64,000 nucleotides of DNA from Bog-756 sp963829235 (GCA_963829235.1 CAWHIF010000008.1:124001-188000), one strand, 5' to 3'. Shown: positions 17,405 to 25,416, counted from the first letter of the stretch. The notes: a model not told the origin generated them from the letters alone. Numbers and translations: made by a program.

Positions 17405-18031
17405 ATGACACTGCGGGTAGTAGGTGCTGGCCTCGGTCGGACAGGAACGACCTCGCTGAAGGAGGCCCTCGGACTCCTGTTGGGCGGGCCGTGCTACCAC
17501 ATGCTCGAGGTCCGCGAACGCCCAGGGGACCCCGATGCGTGGGGTGACGCCTATGACGGTCGCCCTCCCGAGTGGCACACGTTCTTCGACGGGTATCGAG
17601 CCACGGTCGATTGGCCGGCGGCTCCGTTCTGGTCAGCAATCAGCTCCGCATTTCCTGATGCGCTGATCCTATTGTCCGTGCGGGATCCCGATGCCTGGTG
17701 GAAGAGCGCGTCCAGCACGATCTTCCCTGCGATGGCGAATGCCTATTTCGTTCCTGACGCACCGGACGACGGTTGGACCAGGATGGCGCGGGGGATGATG
17801 TCGGCACTCTCCCCGAACTGGCAGGACGAGGCATCCGCCAAGGCGGCCTATCTCGCTCACAACGAGCGGGTGAGGACGACCGCTCCGGTGGACCGATTCC
17901 TCGAGTGGCGACCCGAAGATGGCTGGGCGCCGATCTGTTCGGCTCTAGGGTTGGAAGTTCCGGATCAGCCGTTTCCGCACTCGAATGCGGCGCCGCAGGC
18001 CCGAGCCGAGCTGGGACGAGATCCAGGATAG
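17405..18031 (+). CDS. Sulfotransferase family protein
   Basis: The 208-residue protein starts with VVGAGLGRTGTTSLKEAL, the 5'-phosphosulfate loop of PAPS-dependent sulfotransferases. It has SVRDPDAWWKSA, the 3'-phosphate-binding element. It belongs with the compact actinobacterial and fungal type (PF17784-like). It should move sulfate from PAPS to a hydroxyl or amine acceptor that cannot be inferred. The end, PFPHSNAAPQARAELG, is slightly shorter than usual. The ATG follows GGAACGAG. Confidence 0.82.
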   Translation: MTLRVVGAGLGRTGTTSLKEALGLLLGGPCYHMLEVRERPGDPDAWGDAYDGRPPEWHTFFDGYRATVDWPAAPFWSAISSAFPDALILLSVRDPDAWWKSASSTIFPAMANAYFVPDAPDDGWTRMARGMMSALSPNWQDEASAKAAYLAHNERVRTTAPVDRFLEWRPEDGWAPICSALGLEVPDQPFPHSNAAPQARAELGRDPG

Positions 18032-18115
18032 GTGGCCGCAAATCACCGGCCGGGGGGCGCGTTATCCGGCCGCTCGGGTTGCAGGTGCTTGCTGACGCGA
18101 GCGTGTCAGTGGACA

Positions 18116-18222
18116 CCCGGCGGTGTGTACAACTTCGGCTTCCTCTCTTCGACCGGCACGATCAGTAACACCTCCATCAACCGAAACACCGCAACCGGCA
18201 ACGGTGGCGGCATCAACTCGGA
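18116..18222 (+). pseudogene. Remnant of a parallel beta-helix repeat protein
   Basis: One frame reads GGVYNFGFLSSTG, then SNTSINRNTATGNGGGIN. This is the GGxYN...NTATGNGGGI repeat of surface beta-helix (polymorphic membrane protein-like) proteins. Only about 35 residues survive and both flanks lose the pattern. I take it as a decayed fragment of a large adhesin-like gene. The surrounding 500 bases hold no other gene. Confidence 0.55.
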
Positions 18223-18346
18223 TTGTCGCGGATGGACGATACCGAGACGTACCGACCTCCGATCTGACCGAGGACGTGTGCGTATTCGTTTTCAGCACCG
18301 GAATCCTTGTTCGTCAGGTGTCGAGTCGTCGGGGTCAGCCATCTGG

Positions 18347-18365
18347 AATGAGACTGAGTCTCATT
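18347..18365. promoter_or_regulatory. Perfect 19-base palindrome
   Basis: AATGAGACT and AGTCTCATT flank a single G. Such perfect short dyads are typical operators of dimeric regulators. It lies in otherwise gene-free DNA about 200 bases before the copper island; which gene it serves is unclear. Confidence 0.45.
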
Positions 18366-18485
18366 ACAACTGGAATGGCGAAGGCTTACCAGTGGGAGAC
18401 GGGTCGGTGAGAGGTGGATTCAGACTGTCACCGATGGGTTGTCCCGGGAATCGACCAGCCCTTTTAGGTTCCACAGCGAGTGCAG

Positions 18486-18532
18486 TTGTTCCCCCTTACT
18501 ACTAGTGGTAGTAAGTACGACGAGCTGTCGTA
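18486..18532 (+). promoter_or_regulatory. Promoter with tandem BlaI/CopY-like operators of the copper operon
   Basis: TTGTTC (18486-18491) and TAGTAA (18509-18514) form a 17-base-spaced promoter. Overlapping it are CTTACTAC-N5-GTAGTAAG (18495-18515) and, directly after, TACGAC-N5-GTCGTA (18516-18532). Both fit TACKAC-N5-GTMGTA with centres 19 bases apart. BlaI/MecI/CopY regulators bind TAC-rich dyads of this kind, and such a regulator is encoded third in the operon. Binding would block RNA polymerase. Confidence 0.65.
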
Positions 18533-18569
18533 ACAACCGAAAAAAATCATCCTTAGAAAGCGGGTGGGG

Positions 18570-19586
18570 ATGACCGTTGCCAAAGTGAAAGACAGCGCCG
18601 AACGGGTACCCGTGGCGACCAGCAGACGGACGGTTCGAGCCGCCAGCCTGCCGCCCAGGGATCTGCAGCGGACCTTCCGACTGGTCTTGGCCACCGTGTG
18701 GCTGCTGGATGCGGCGCTGCAGCTCCAGCCTTTTATGTTTACCCGCGGGTCCAATGGGTTCAGCGGGATGCTCACCGGACTTGCCTCGGGAAACCCCGTC
18801 TTCGTCCACGGCACGGTTACCTGGAACGCGTCGAACGTCTATCACCATCCGATCCTGAGCAACACGATTTTCGCCTCGGTCCAGTTCCTGATTGCCTTCG
18901 GGATCGTCTACAAGAGAACATGCAAGCCTGCGCTCGCGCTCTCCATCGTCTGGGCCATCGCGGTCTGGTGGTTCGGTGAGTCCGCTGGTGAGATCTTCCT
19001 GGGCGGGGCCACCCCTTTCGGGGGCGGCCCCGGGGGCGTGCTCTTCTACGCAGTTCTTGCCGTGTTGCTGTGGCCGATCGACGGTTCCAACAAGCCCTTT
19101 GTTGCCGCCCGGACCGTCGGGGTGAACGCGGCCAAGGCCATCTGGGTTGTGGTGTGGGGAATCTTGGCCATCCTGTCACTGGTCGGCTCGGGACGCTCGC
19201 CCCAGGCCCTTCGCGATCTGATTGCGGGCCTCAACAACGGGCAGCCGGGATGGCTCGCCCACATCGACCGGTCCTCTGAATCGCTCTTTCTCCACCACGG
19301 GACGACGATGGCCGTCTTGTTGGCCGTCGTGTGCGTCATCGTGGCCGCAGGGGTGTTCGCCCCGCCACAGGTCGCCCAGGCGACGGTGGTTCTGGCCATT
19401 GTGGTGTTTGCACTCATCTGGGTGGCCGTTCAGAACTTCGGTGGGATCCTGGCTGGCGGCGCGACAGACCCGAACTCCGGCTTACTCGTCATCTTGCTGG
19501 CCCTGATCTACTGGCCCCTAACGACCGATCGAACGATGGCGAGAGGCAGCGACCCGCTCCCGGTTACTGCGACAAGGGAGGTTTGA
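18570..19586 (+). CDS. Polytopic membrane protein, 'TDPNS' family, first gene of copper operon
   Basis: The 338-residue protein has about eight transmembrane segments. Distinctive stretches are LVLATVWLLDAALQLQPFMF, AVWWFGESAGEIF, GPGGVLFYAVLAVLLWP and VQNFGGILAGGATDPNSG. The same landmarks in the same order make up the N-terminal part of the SCO fusion at 47.6 kb, so the two are paralogues. Neither resembles a known transporter family to me. Position directly behind the tandem operators and ahead of a Cu(I) ATPase suggests a role in copper handling; that is inference. The ATG at 18570 is chosen over the GTG two codons earlier. Confidence 0.8.
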   Translation: MTVAKVKDSAERVPVATSRRTVRAASLPPRDLQRTFRLVLATVWLLDAALQLQPFMFTRGSNGFSGMLTGLASGNPVFVHGTVTWNASNVYHHPILSNTIFASVQFLIAFGIVYKRTCKPALALSIVWAIAVWWFGESAGEIFLGGATPFGGGPGGVLFYAVLAVLLWPIDGSNKPFVAARTVGVNAAKAIWVVVWGILAILSLVGSGRSPQALRDLIAGLNNGQPGWLAHIDRSSESLFLHHGTTMAVLLAVVCVIVAAGVFAPPQVAQATVVLAIVVFALIWVAVQNFGGILAGGATDPNSGLLVILLALIYWPLTTDRTMARGSDPLPVTATREV

Positions 19587-19592
19587 TCCACC

Positions 19593-20270
19593 ATGGCCAT
19601 GTCAACGCCTTCGTGGCTGTACTACCTCTTCGGTGTTCTGATGCTCGCCGTGGCCGGCTATTGCACGTCACTGCTGATCCTTTCGGTGCCGACACACCGA
19701 CCCGCCGGCCGGGACGTCGAGATCTCCCACATCTTCATGGGGATCGCCATGGCTGGGATGTTCGTCGGTGATTGGGCCTTCGGGCGGACCGCCGTCTGGG
19801 AGATCATCTTCGGCATTCTGCTCATCTGGTTTCTCGTGGAGAGCATCCAATCAGTGCGGACGTACGGGCTCCACCTTCCCCACGCCCTCATCCACGCCGT
19901 CATGAGTTTCGCCATGCTCTTGATGTACTGGTTCCCGATGGGAGCGTCTGCTGGGGCCATGTCGATGTCGGCTTCGACAACAGCACCAAGGCTTGATCCA
20001 GGGGTGGCCTTCGTGGTGGCGTTCATCCTCTTCGCGTCGGCAATATTTACGCTGGCCTCTCCGAACAAGGGCGCATCACACTTCGGAACCCATGCACCGG
20101 CCTACGCCCTGGTTGGTGCGGACGGGTCGGATCGTCCAGGAGTTCGACCCGGAGAGGGGGCCGGCGGCGCTCTTGCCATAGACGGGATCGTTGCCACCCC
20201 GTGGCTGGTCGATCTCACCCACGTTGTGATGTGTATCGCCATGGGCTTCATGCTGTTGCTCATGACCTAG
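19593..20270 (+). CDS. DUF5134-like membrane protein rich in Met and His
   Basis: The 225-residue protein has about six membrane segments. It carries many methionines and histidines close to them: SHIFMGIAMAGMFVGDW, HALIHAVMSFAMLLMYWFPMG and THVVMCIAMGFMLLLM. This matches the DUF5134 family of actinobacteria. Methionine/histidine pairs at membrane faces are common in copper-transfer proteins, and the gene follows the first copper-operon gene by six bases with GGGAGG upstream. A role in copper movement is plausible but untested. Confidence 0.78.
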   Translation: MAMSTPSWLYYLFGVLMLAVAGYCTSLLILSVPTHRPAGRDVEISHIFMGIAMAGMFVGDWAFGRTAVWEIIFGILLIWFLVESIQSVRTYGLHLPHALIHAVMSFAMLLMYWFPMGASAGAMSMSASTTAPRLDPGVAFVVAFILFASAIFTLASPNKGASHFGTHAPAYALVGADGSDRPGVRPGEGAGGALAIDGIVATPWLVDLTHVVMCIAMGFMLLLMT

Positions 20271-20416
20271 GAGCTGCGCTACCCGAGTTGGTGCATCGCC
20301 GCCGGAAGACTCCGCTCGTAGCTCGATGCCAAGGCCCGGGCGGCTGTGGAGGAGCGTAGAATCCAGGGTAGATCGAGATCCATGAGAGTGGTCTGAAAGG
20401 AGGTGGATCAACTCCA

Positions 20417-20854
20417 ATGAGTGCGGCCTCAGGATGTGCCAATCCGATGTGCTCGTGTGACTCTTGTGGCTGTGACGACTGTCAGTGCGGTGTCGCCAGG
20501 CTCGGAGAACTGGAGCGACGGGTGATGGAGATCCTCTGGGAGTCAAAAGACCGTGAGCTATCCGTTCGGGAGGTCGCCGGTGAGCTTCCGGACTATGCAT
20601 ACACCACGGTGGCCACGGTCCTCGACCGTCTTGTGAACAAGCGAATACTGACTCGAAGGATGGACGGTCGGGCGATTCGCTTTGCCGTCGTTGGCAGCGA
20701 GGGTGCCCACACCGCAGTCCTCATGCGCAAGGCGCTGGGCGAGGACAGCGATCCCGATGCCGCGTTGTCCTGTTTCGTGGAGGGCCTCTCCGACTCGGAA
20801 GCAGCAGCTCTGCGTCGGGCGTTGAACCGACTGCAACGCAAAGCGCGAGCGTAA
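20417..20854 (+). CDS. BlaI/MecI/CopY-family regulator with Cys-rich N-terminus
   Basis: Residues 28-100 form a penicillinase-repressor-type winged helix (LGELERRVMEILWESKDRELSVREVA, read here from about 29; then YTTVATVLDRLVNKRILTR). In front of it is an unusual 27-residue segment with seven cysteines, at 7, 12, 14, 17, 19, 22 and 24, spaced CxC/CxxC like a small metallothionein. Known CopY proteins carry their Cu/Zn-binding CxCxxxxCxC at the C-terminus instead. A consensus AAAGGAGGTG precedes the ATG. It probably senses Cu(I) through the N-terminal cysteines and represses the promoter at 18486-18532. Confidence 0.85.
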   Translation: MSAASGCANPMCSCDSCGCDDCQCGVARLGELERRVMEILWESKDRELSVREVAGELPDYAYTTVATVLDRLVNKRILTRRMDGRAIRFAVVGSEGAHTAVLMRKALGEDSDPDAALSCFVEGLSDSEAAALRRALNRLQRKARA

Positions 20855-20875
20855 GGTGCACCGAGCGGGCGCACC

Positions 20876-23176
20876 GTGGTGAGTGCGTTGGAGCCCACCA
20901 AGGTGTCGCTTCTCATCGGCGGAATGACCTGTGGGGCCTGTGCCGCCCTCATCCAGCGCCGACTCAATGAGATCGATGGCGTCGAGGCCAGCGTCAACTT
21001 CGCATCCGAGCGAGCTACGGTGGCCATGCCTGCGGATACATCGATTGCCGTGTTGGTCCATGCGGTAGAGGCTGCCGGCTATGCCGCCGAACCCGTCGAG
21101 GAAGGCTCACTTCTCGCCGAGGTAGATGAGGTGGATCGTCGGGTTCACTCCCTGGGTCGCAGGTTGCTCGTCGCTGCACTCCTGTTCATGCCGCTGTGCG
21201 ACCTGTCACTCATCTTCTCGCTGATCCCGGTCACCCGGTTTCCGGGCTGGCAGTGGTTGATGGTTGCCCTCGCGACACCAGTCCTGACCTGGGCCGCCTG
21301 GCCGTTCTACAGCGCAGCCTTTCGTGGTGCACGCCACGGGTCCTCGACTATGGACACCTTGGTGTCCCTGGGAATTCTGTCGGCCACGGGCTGGTCGCTG
21401 TACGCCATGTTCTGGCAGGACACCAGCCGAACTGCTCAGCCGGCAGTCGATGTGATCTTTCGCCACGGAGGTGGAGCGATCTACCTCGACGTCGCGGCAG
21501 GGGTGACCACCTTTCTGCTCGCCGGGCGGTTCTTCGAAGCGTGGTCGAGGCGGCGCACCGGAAATGCCCTGCGATCGCTCGCAGAGGTTGGAGCCCGAGC
21601 CGTGTCCGTTGTCGATCTCGCTGGCGATGAACGCAGGATACCTACCAGCCAACTCGTCGTCGGGGACCAGTTCGTCGTGCGACCTGGGGAGACCGTTGCC
21701 ACTGATGGCGAGGTGGTGGCGGGCCGGGCGGGGATCGATCGAAGCGTGATGACCGGTGAGTCGCTTCCGCTGGATGTCAATCCAGGCGACCAAGTGATCG
21801 GTGGAACGATTGCCCTCGGTGGCCGTCTTGTGGTCCGTGCGACGAAGGTGGGAAGCGACACCCAGCTTGCCCACATGGTCCGACTGGTCGCGGACGCACA
21901 GAACGAGAAGGCAGGGGTCCAGCGGCTCGCCGATCGGATCGCGAGTGTCTTTGTGCCGGCCGTGATAGCGATCTCGATGGTCACGCTCGTCGCCTGGCTG
22001 CTAGCTGGTGGCTCCAGCGAAGAGGCGTTCAATGCCGCCCTTTCGGTGTTGATCATCGCTTGCCCCTGTGCGCTGGGCTTGGCCACGCCGACGGCCCTCC
22101 TGGTTGCTACCGGTCGTGGTGCCAACCTCGGGATCTTCTTTAAGGGCTACCAAACGCTCGAAGCGTCCCGACTGGTCGACACTGTCGTGCTGGACAAGAC
22201 GGGAACCATCACCGAAGGGAATATGGCAGTGTCAGATGTGGCGGGTGCTCCAGGGGTAGCTCGATCGGAGCTGCTGACGTTCGCCGGGGCGCTGGAGCAG
22301 GCATCCGAGCACCTGGTAGCTCGTGCCATTGTTACCCAAGCCAGGAGCGAACTAGGCGTGCTTCCCGTCGTGGAGGACTTCGTTGCACTGCCCGGGTTGG
22401 GAGCCAGCGGCGTTGTCGATGGTCGATGGATCACGGTCGGGCGTCCGGAACTCCTGCCCTGTCCGCAGTCCCCGTTTCCTGGTCAGCTCGCTGCTCGTTG
22501 TTCAGAGTGGGAGGCGCTGGGGAACACTGCAGTACTCGTCGGCTGTGACGGCATCGTTCTCGGTGCCATCGCGGTGGCTGACACTGTCCGACCCTCCGCC
22601 AGAGATGCGGCGGCCGAGCTTCAGGCGATGGGGTTGCACTGCATTCTCGTCACTGGGGACAACGCGGCAACGGCGCAGACTGTAGCGGCGGAAGTCGGGA
22701 TTTCGGATGTCGTAGCTGAGGCGCTTCCCGTGGAGAAAGTCGATCTCATACGTCGTCTCCAAGATGAGGGCCGTTCGGTGGCCATGGTCGGAGACGGGGT
22801 CAATGACGGACCGGGCCTGGTTGCAGCTGACCTCGGCTTGGCCGTCGGGTCCGGAACCGATGTCGCCATCAACGCTGCCGATCTCATCATCGTGAGAGAC
22901 GACTTGCGGGTTGTCGCTGTCGCCATCGGCCTGGCCCGGCGGACCCTGAAGACGATCCGAGGCAACCTGGCGTGGGCTTTCGGCTACAACGTCGCCGCTA
23001 TCCCACTCGCTGCCTGCGGATTCTTGAATCCGCTCATTGCCGGTGCGGCCATGGCCTTTTCGTCCGCCTTTGTCGTCTGGAACAGCGCCCGACTGCGTCA
23101 CTTCTCTGTTCCCGCCCAGTTCGATCACAGTGAAATTCCGGCAGAACCGACCATCGACCTGCAAAGAATCGCATGA
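20876..23176 (+). CDS. Copper-exporting P1B-type ATPase
   Basis: The 766-residue pump has an N-terminal heavy-metal domain with GMTCGAC (16-22) and the membrane CPC motif (ACPCALGLATP, about 395-405). It also has DKTGT at about 441, TGDN and GDGVND in the P-domain, and a last helix pair YNVAAIPLAACGFLNPLIAGAAMAFSS cut here at its key Tyr-Asn and Ser-Ser residues. This is the Cu(I) CopA/CtpV signature. The normally conserved HP dipeptide of the N-domain reads EHLVARAI, with leucine for proline. It starts at a GTG 21 bases after the regulator stop; a second GTG follows. The stop overlaps the next start (ATGA). Confidence 0.9.
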   Translation: MVSALEPTKVSLLIGGMTCGACAALIQRRLNEIDGVEASVNFASERATVAMPADTSIAVLVHAVEAAGYAAEPVEEGSLLAEVDEVDRRVHSLGRRLLVAALLFMPLCDLSLIFSLIPVTRFPGWQWLMVALATPVLTWAAWPFYSAAFRGARHGSSTMDTLVSLGILSATGWSLYAMFWQDTSRTAQPAVDVIFRHGGGAIYLDVAAGVTTFLLAGRFFEAWSRRRTGNALRSLAEVGARAVSVVDLAGDERRIPTSQLVVGDQFVVRPGETVATDGEVVAGRAGIDRSVMTGESLPLDVNPGDQVIGGTIALGGRLVVRATKVGSDTQLAHMVRLVADAQNEKAGVQRLADRIASVFVPAVIAISMVTLVAWLLAGGSSEEAFNAALSVLIIACPCALGLATPTALLVATGRGANLGIFFKGYQTLEASRLVDTVVLDKTGTITEGNMAVSDVAGAPGVARSELLTFAGALEQASEHLVARAIVTQARSELGVLPVVEDFVALPGLGASGVVDGRWITVGRPELLPCPQSPFPGQLAARCSEWEALGNTAVLVGCDGIVLGAIAVADTVRPSARDAAAELQAMGLHCILVTGDNAATAQTVAAEVGISDVVAEALPVEKVDLIRRLQDEGRSVAMVGDGVNDGPGLVAADLGLAVGSGTDVAINAADLIIVRDDLRVVAVAIGLARRTLKTIRGNLAWAFGYNVAAIPLAACGFLNPLIAGAAMAFSSAFVVWNSARLRHFSVPAQFDHSEIPAEPTIDLQRIA

Positions 23177-23559
23177 GATCCAGGGACACATTCCGGCCCG
23201 CTTCGTCCCCATTGCGAGGAGGACTGCATACGGGAGGTGCGAGTAGGAGCCAACTCCCGGATTCTCACGTTGGGCTCCTCCTTGCCGTCTTGGCCACCGC
23301 TTGTAGCGGTGGAGCGGTGGTGAGTCCGACAACTGAGGCGCCGCTTCCTGCGGGCCCGACGCCATCCACCATCGCCAACATGGTCTGCAGATTCGAGGCC
23401 ATCCAGGACATCGACTCTGCGATCGGGGTGCAGGCAAAAGTGTCCGCCCCAACTTGGGCTGACCACCTTTACTCATGCCGGTACGGCTACCCAACCGGGT
23501 CGATGGTGCTGTCGATCAAGGAGCTCTGGAACTGGGGGCAGACGAGCGCCTACTTTTGA
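23173..23559 (+). CDS. Putative lipoprotein, probably frameshifted at its 3' end
   Basis: A lipobox LLAVLATAC near residue 44 suggests a lipid-anchored extracellular protein, followed by VCRFEAIQDIDSAIG and SCRYGYPTGSMVLSIKEL. At the TTTT run near 23555 the frame ends in TGA. With one T fewer it continues YFDQLAHQLGHARSIQGL, the expected next part of such substrate-binding-like lipoproteins, for about 45 further codons. The start overlaps the ATPase stop by four bases, making it the last gene of the copper operon. The exact family is not recognised. The long pre-lipobox segment is odd and the true start may be further in. Confidence 0.55.
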   Translation: MRSRDTFRPASSPLRGGLHTGGASRSQLPDSHVGLLLAVLATACSGGAVVSPTTEAPLPAGPTPSTIANMVCRFEAIQDIDSAIGVQAKVSAPTWADHLYSCRYGYPTGSMVLSIKELWNWGQTSAYF

Positions 23560-23684
23560 CCAGCTCGCCCACCAGCTGGGCCACGCTCGGTCAATCCAAG
23601 GGCTGGCCACAGGCTTTTGGCGGACGCCAGGGCAAATGTCAGATCCGCCGAGCGTACCGATTGATCGATCGAAGCAATGGAGCT

Positions 23685-24035
23685 TCAGGAGTCGAGGGTG
23701 GCCTGAATGACCGCCAGCCGTGCCCGATTGAGCGAGTACCAGACCCACTTCCCGCGGCGGTCTCCGGTGACCAGGCCGGCCTCACTCAGGATCTTCAGGT
23801 GATGAGAGACCGTCGGCTGGCTCTTGGCCAAGGGCTCGACGAATTCACAAACGCAGACTTCACCTTCTGGTGAGGCGGCCAGGATGCTGAGAACCTGGAG
23901 CCGGATCGGATCGGCCAAGGCGCTGAACGCATGGGCCAGCTCGGTTGCGTCAGACACGTCCAGAGGGGCCGCCAGCACCGATGCGCAGCATGGTGTTGGT
24001 TCGGTAACGGCGAGGGATGTAGCCGACTTGGTCAT
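23685..24035 (-). CDS. arsR: ArsR/SmtB-family metalloregulator
   Basis: The 116-residue winged helix has the HTH region KSQPTVSHHLKILSEAGLV. It carries two cysteine sites: Cys16-Cys17 near the N-terminus and Cys61/Cys63 in EVCVCEFVEPL, the ELCVC-type arsenite site of ArsR. Binding of As(III) or another thiophilic metal would release it from DNA. It is divergent from the CadI/ArsI-like gene, with both promoters in the 81-base gap, so it probably controls itself and the metal island to its right. Confidence 0.9.
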   Translation of the reverse strand: MTKSATSLAVTEPTPCCASVLAAPLDVSDATELAHAFSALADPIRLQVLSILAASPEGEVCVCEFVEPLAKSQPTVSHHLKILSEAGLVTGDRRGKWVWYSLNRARLAVIQATLDS

Positions 24036-24046
24036 GGGTTCTCCTA

Positions 24047-24087
24047 TTGACGGCTTTCAATATATCAATCATACTCGATACATCGAG
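24047..24087 (+). promoter_or_regulatory. Promoter and dyad between arsR and the CadI/ArsI-like gene
   Basis: TTGACG (24047-24052) and CATACT (24070-24075) are 17 bases apart. A perfect dyad CTCGAT-AC-ATCGAG (24074-24087) begins at the -10 end. AT-rich ATATATCAAT lies between. This arrangement fits an ArsR operator covering the start site. Confidence 0.55.
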
Positions 24088-24116
24088 CACCGTCGATGTT
24101 ATCGGAGGTTCCCAAC

Positions 24117-24599
24117 ATGTCCCGACTGCAACTCGCCCTCAACGTCTCCGACCTCGAGGAGGCCGTGGTCTTCTACTCCAAGCTCTTCGGTGTGGAGCCG
24201 GCCAAGCGCCAACCCGGCTACGCCAATTTCGCCGTCGCCGATCCGCCCCTCAAGCTGGTCTTGATGGAGTCGAAGGATGCTCGGGGTCACGGGACCATCG
24301 GCGCCCTCAACCACTTGGGCGTCGAGGTGGCCACCACGGGCGAGGTCGTGGCGGCCAGTGGTCACCTCAGCGACGAGGGCCTCGCCACCGCGGTGGAGGA
24401 CCAGACGACCTGCTGCTTTGCCGTCCAGGACAAGGTCTGGGTGAGTGACCCCGATGGTGCACCGTGGGAGGTCTATACGGTCCTTGCCGACGCACCGGCT
24501 GAGAGCCGCGTCGCCGGGGACGGATGGTGTTGCATTCCTGAGGCGGTCCGGAACAACCCGGTCTCGGTGGGTGCCGACTCGTCCCCGTCCTGCTGCTGA
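24117..24599 (+). CDS. CadI/ArsI-family heavy-metal-induced VOC protein
   Basis: The 160-residue vicinal-oxygen-chelate protein starts MSRLQLALNVSDLEEAVVFY and keeps RPGYANFA-type and PPLKLVLME strands as in mycobacterial CadI. His66, Glu118 and the vicinal pair Cys99-Cys100 correspond to the metal and thiol site of ArsI, the C-As lyase that demethylates trivalent methylarsenicals. Residue 5 is Gln where ArsI has a histidine ligand, so CadI-like binding rather than lyase activity is possible. The tail has two more CC pairs (138-139 and 159-160). The ATG at 24117 follows CGGAGG. Confidence 0.85.
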   Translation: MSRLQLALNVSDLEEAVVFYSKLFGVEPAKRQPGYANFAVADPPLKLVLMESKDARGHGTIGALNHLGVEVATTGEVVAASGHLSDEGLATAVEDQTTCCFAVQDKVWVSDPDGAPWEVYTVLADAPAESRVAGDGWCCIPEAVRNNPVSVGADSSPSCC

Positions 24600-24647
24600 G
24601 CCGGGGCGCCCGAGTCAACGAGCCTCTGACGGACGGGGGAAGCGAAC

Positions 24648-25382
24648 ATGCGGGACACCACCTTGTGGCGACGGCTGCTTGCCGAGTTCCTGGGCAGCGG
24701 CCTGCTGGCCGCCATCGTCATCGGCTCAGGGATCGCAGCCCAGACCTTGTCGCCCGGCAACGTCGGACTCCAGCTCTTCGAGAACGCTGCGGCCACCGCC
24801 GCGGGCCTCTTCGCCATCATCTTGATGTTCGGACCGATCTCTGGTGCCCACTTCAACCCGGTGGTGTCCTTCGTGGATGCGGCCTTCGGCGGTCTCTCGT
24901 GGAAGGACGCGGCCGCCTACGCCCCGTTCCAAGCGATCGGATGCATCGGCGGGGCCATCTTGGCCAACGTGATGTTCTCTGAGGCGGCGATCTCCATCTC
25001 GACCAAGCACCGAGCCTCGGGGCCGCACTGGGTGTCCGAGGTGGTGGCCACCGTTGGTCTGATCCTGGTGATCTTCGCCCTGGCCCGATCCGGGCGTTCG
25101 CACCTGGCTCCGGCTGCCGTCGGGGCCTATATCGGAGCGGCCTACTTCTTCACCAGCTCTACCAGCTTCGCCAACCCGGCCATCACCATTGGTCGCATGT
25201 TCTCCAACACCTTTGCCGGCATCGCCCCGTCTTCGGTCCCGAGCTTCATCTCGGCACAGATCGTGGGTGGGGTGCTGGCCTTCGGGCTGGTGCGGGGTCT
25301 CTACCCCGGCATCACCAAAGCCGAGGCGGCCGACATTATCGAGCCCCATCTGCGGGCCGAGACCGACCTGGAAACCCAATGA
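24648..25382 (+). CDS. Aquaglyceroporin-type MIP channel (AqpS-like)
   Basis: The 244-residue channel has six membrane segments and the two half-helix motifs: HFNPVVS at about 68-74 (NPV instead of NPA) and FANPAIT near 185. In arsenic operons such channels (AqpS) let arsenite or methylarsenite leave the cell. Its place directly after the CadI/ArsI-like gene supports that role here. RBS GGGGGAAG lies before the ATG. The C-terminus EPHLRAETDLETQ is charged and cytosolic. Confidence 0.87.
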   Translation: MRDTTLWRRLLAEFLGSGLLAAIVIGSGIAAQTLSPGNVGLQLFENAAATAAGLFAIILMFGPISGAHFNPVVSFVDAAFGGLSWKDAAAYAPFQAIGCIGGAILANVMFSEAAISISTKHRASGPHWVSEVVATVGLILVIFALARSGRSHLAPAAVGAYIGAAYFFTSSTSFANPAITIGRMFSNTFAGIAPSSVPSFISAQIVGGVLAFGLVRGLYPGITKAEAADIIEPHLRAETDLETQ

Positions 25383-25416
25383 CCTCACGCCCTGTTCCCC
25401 CTCGGACGGAACCCTC

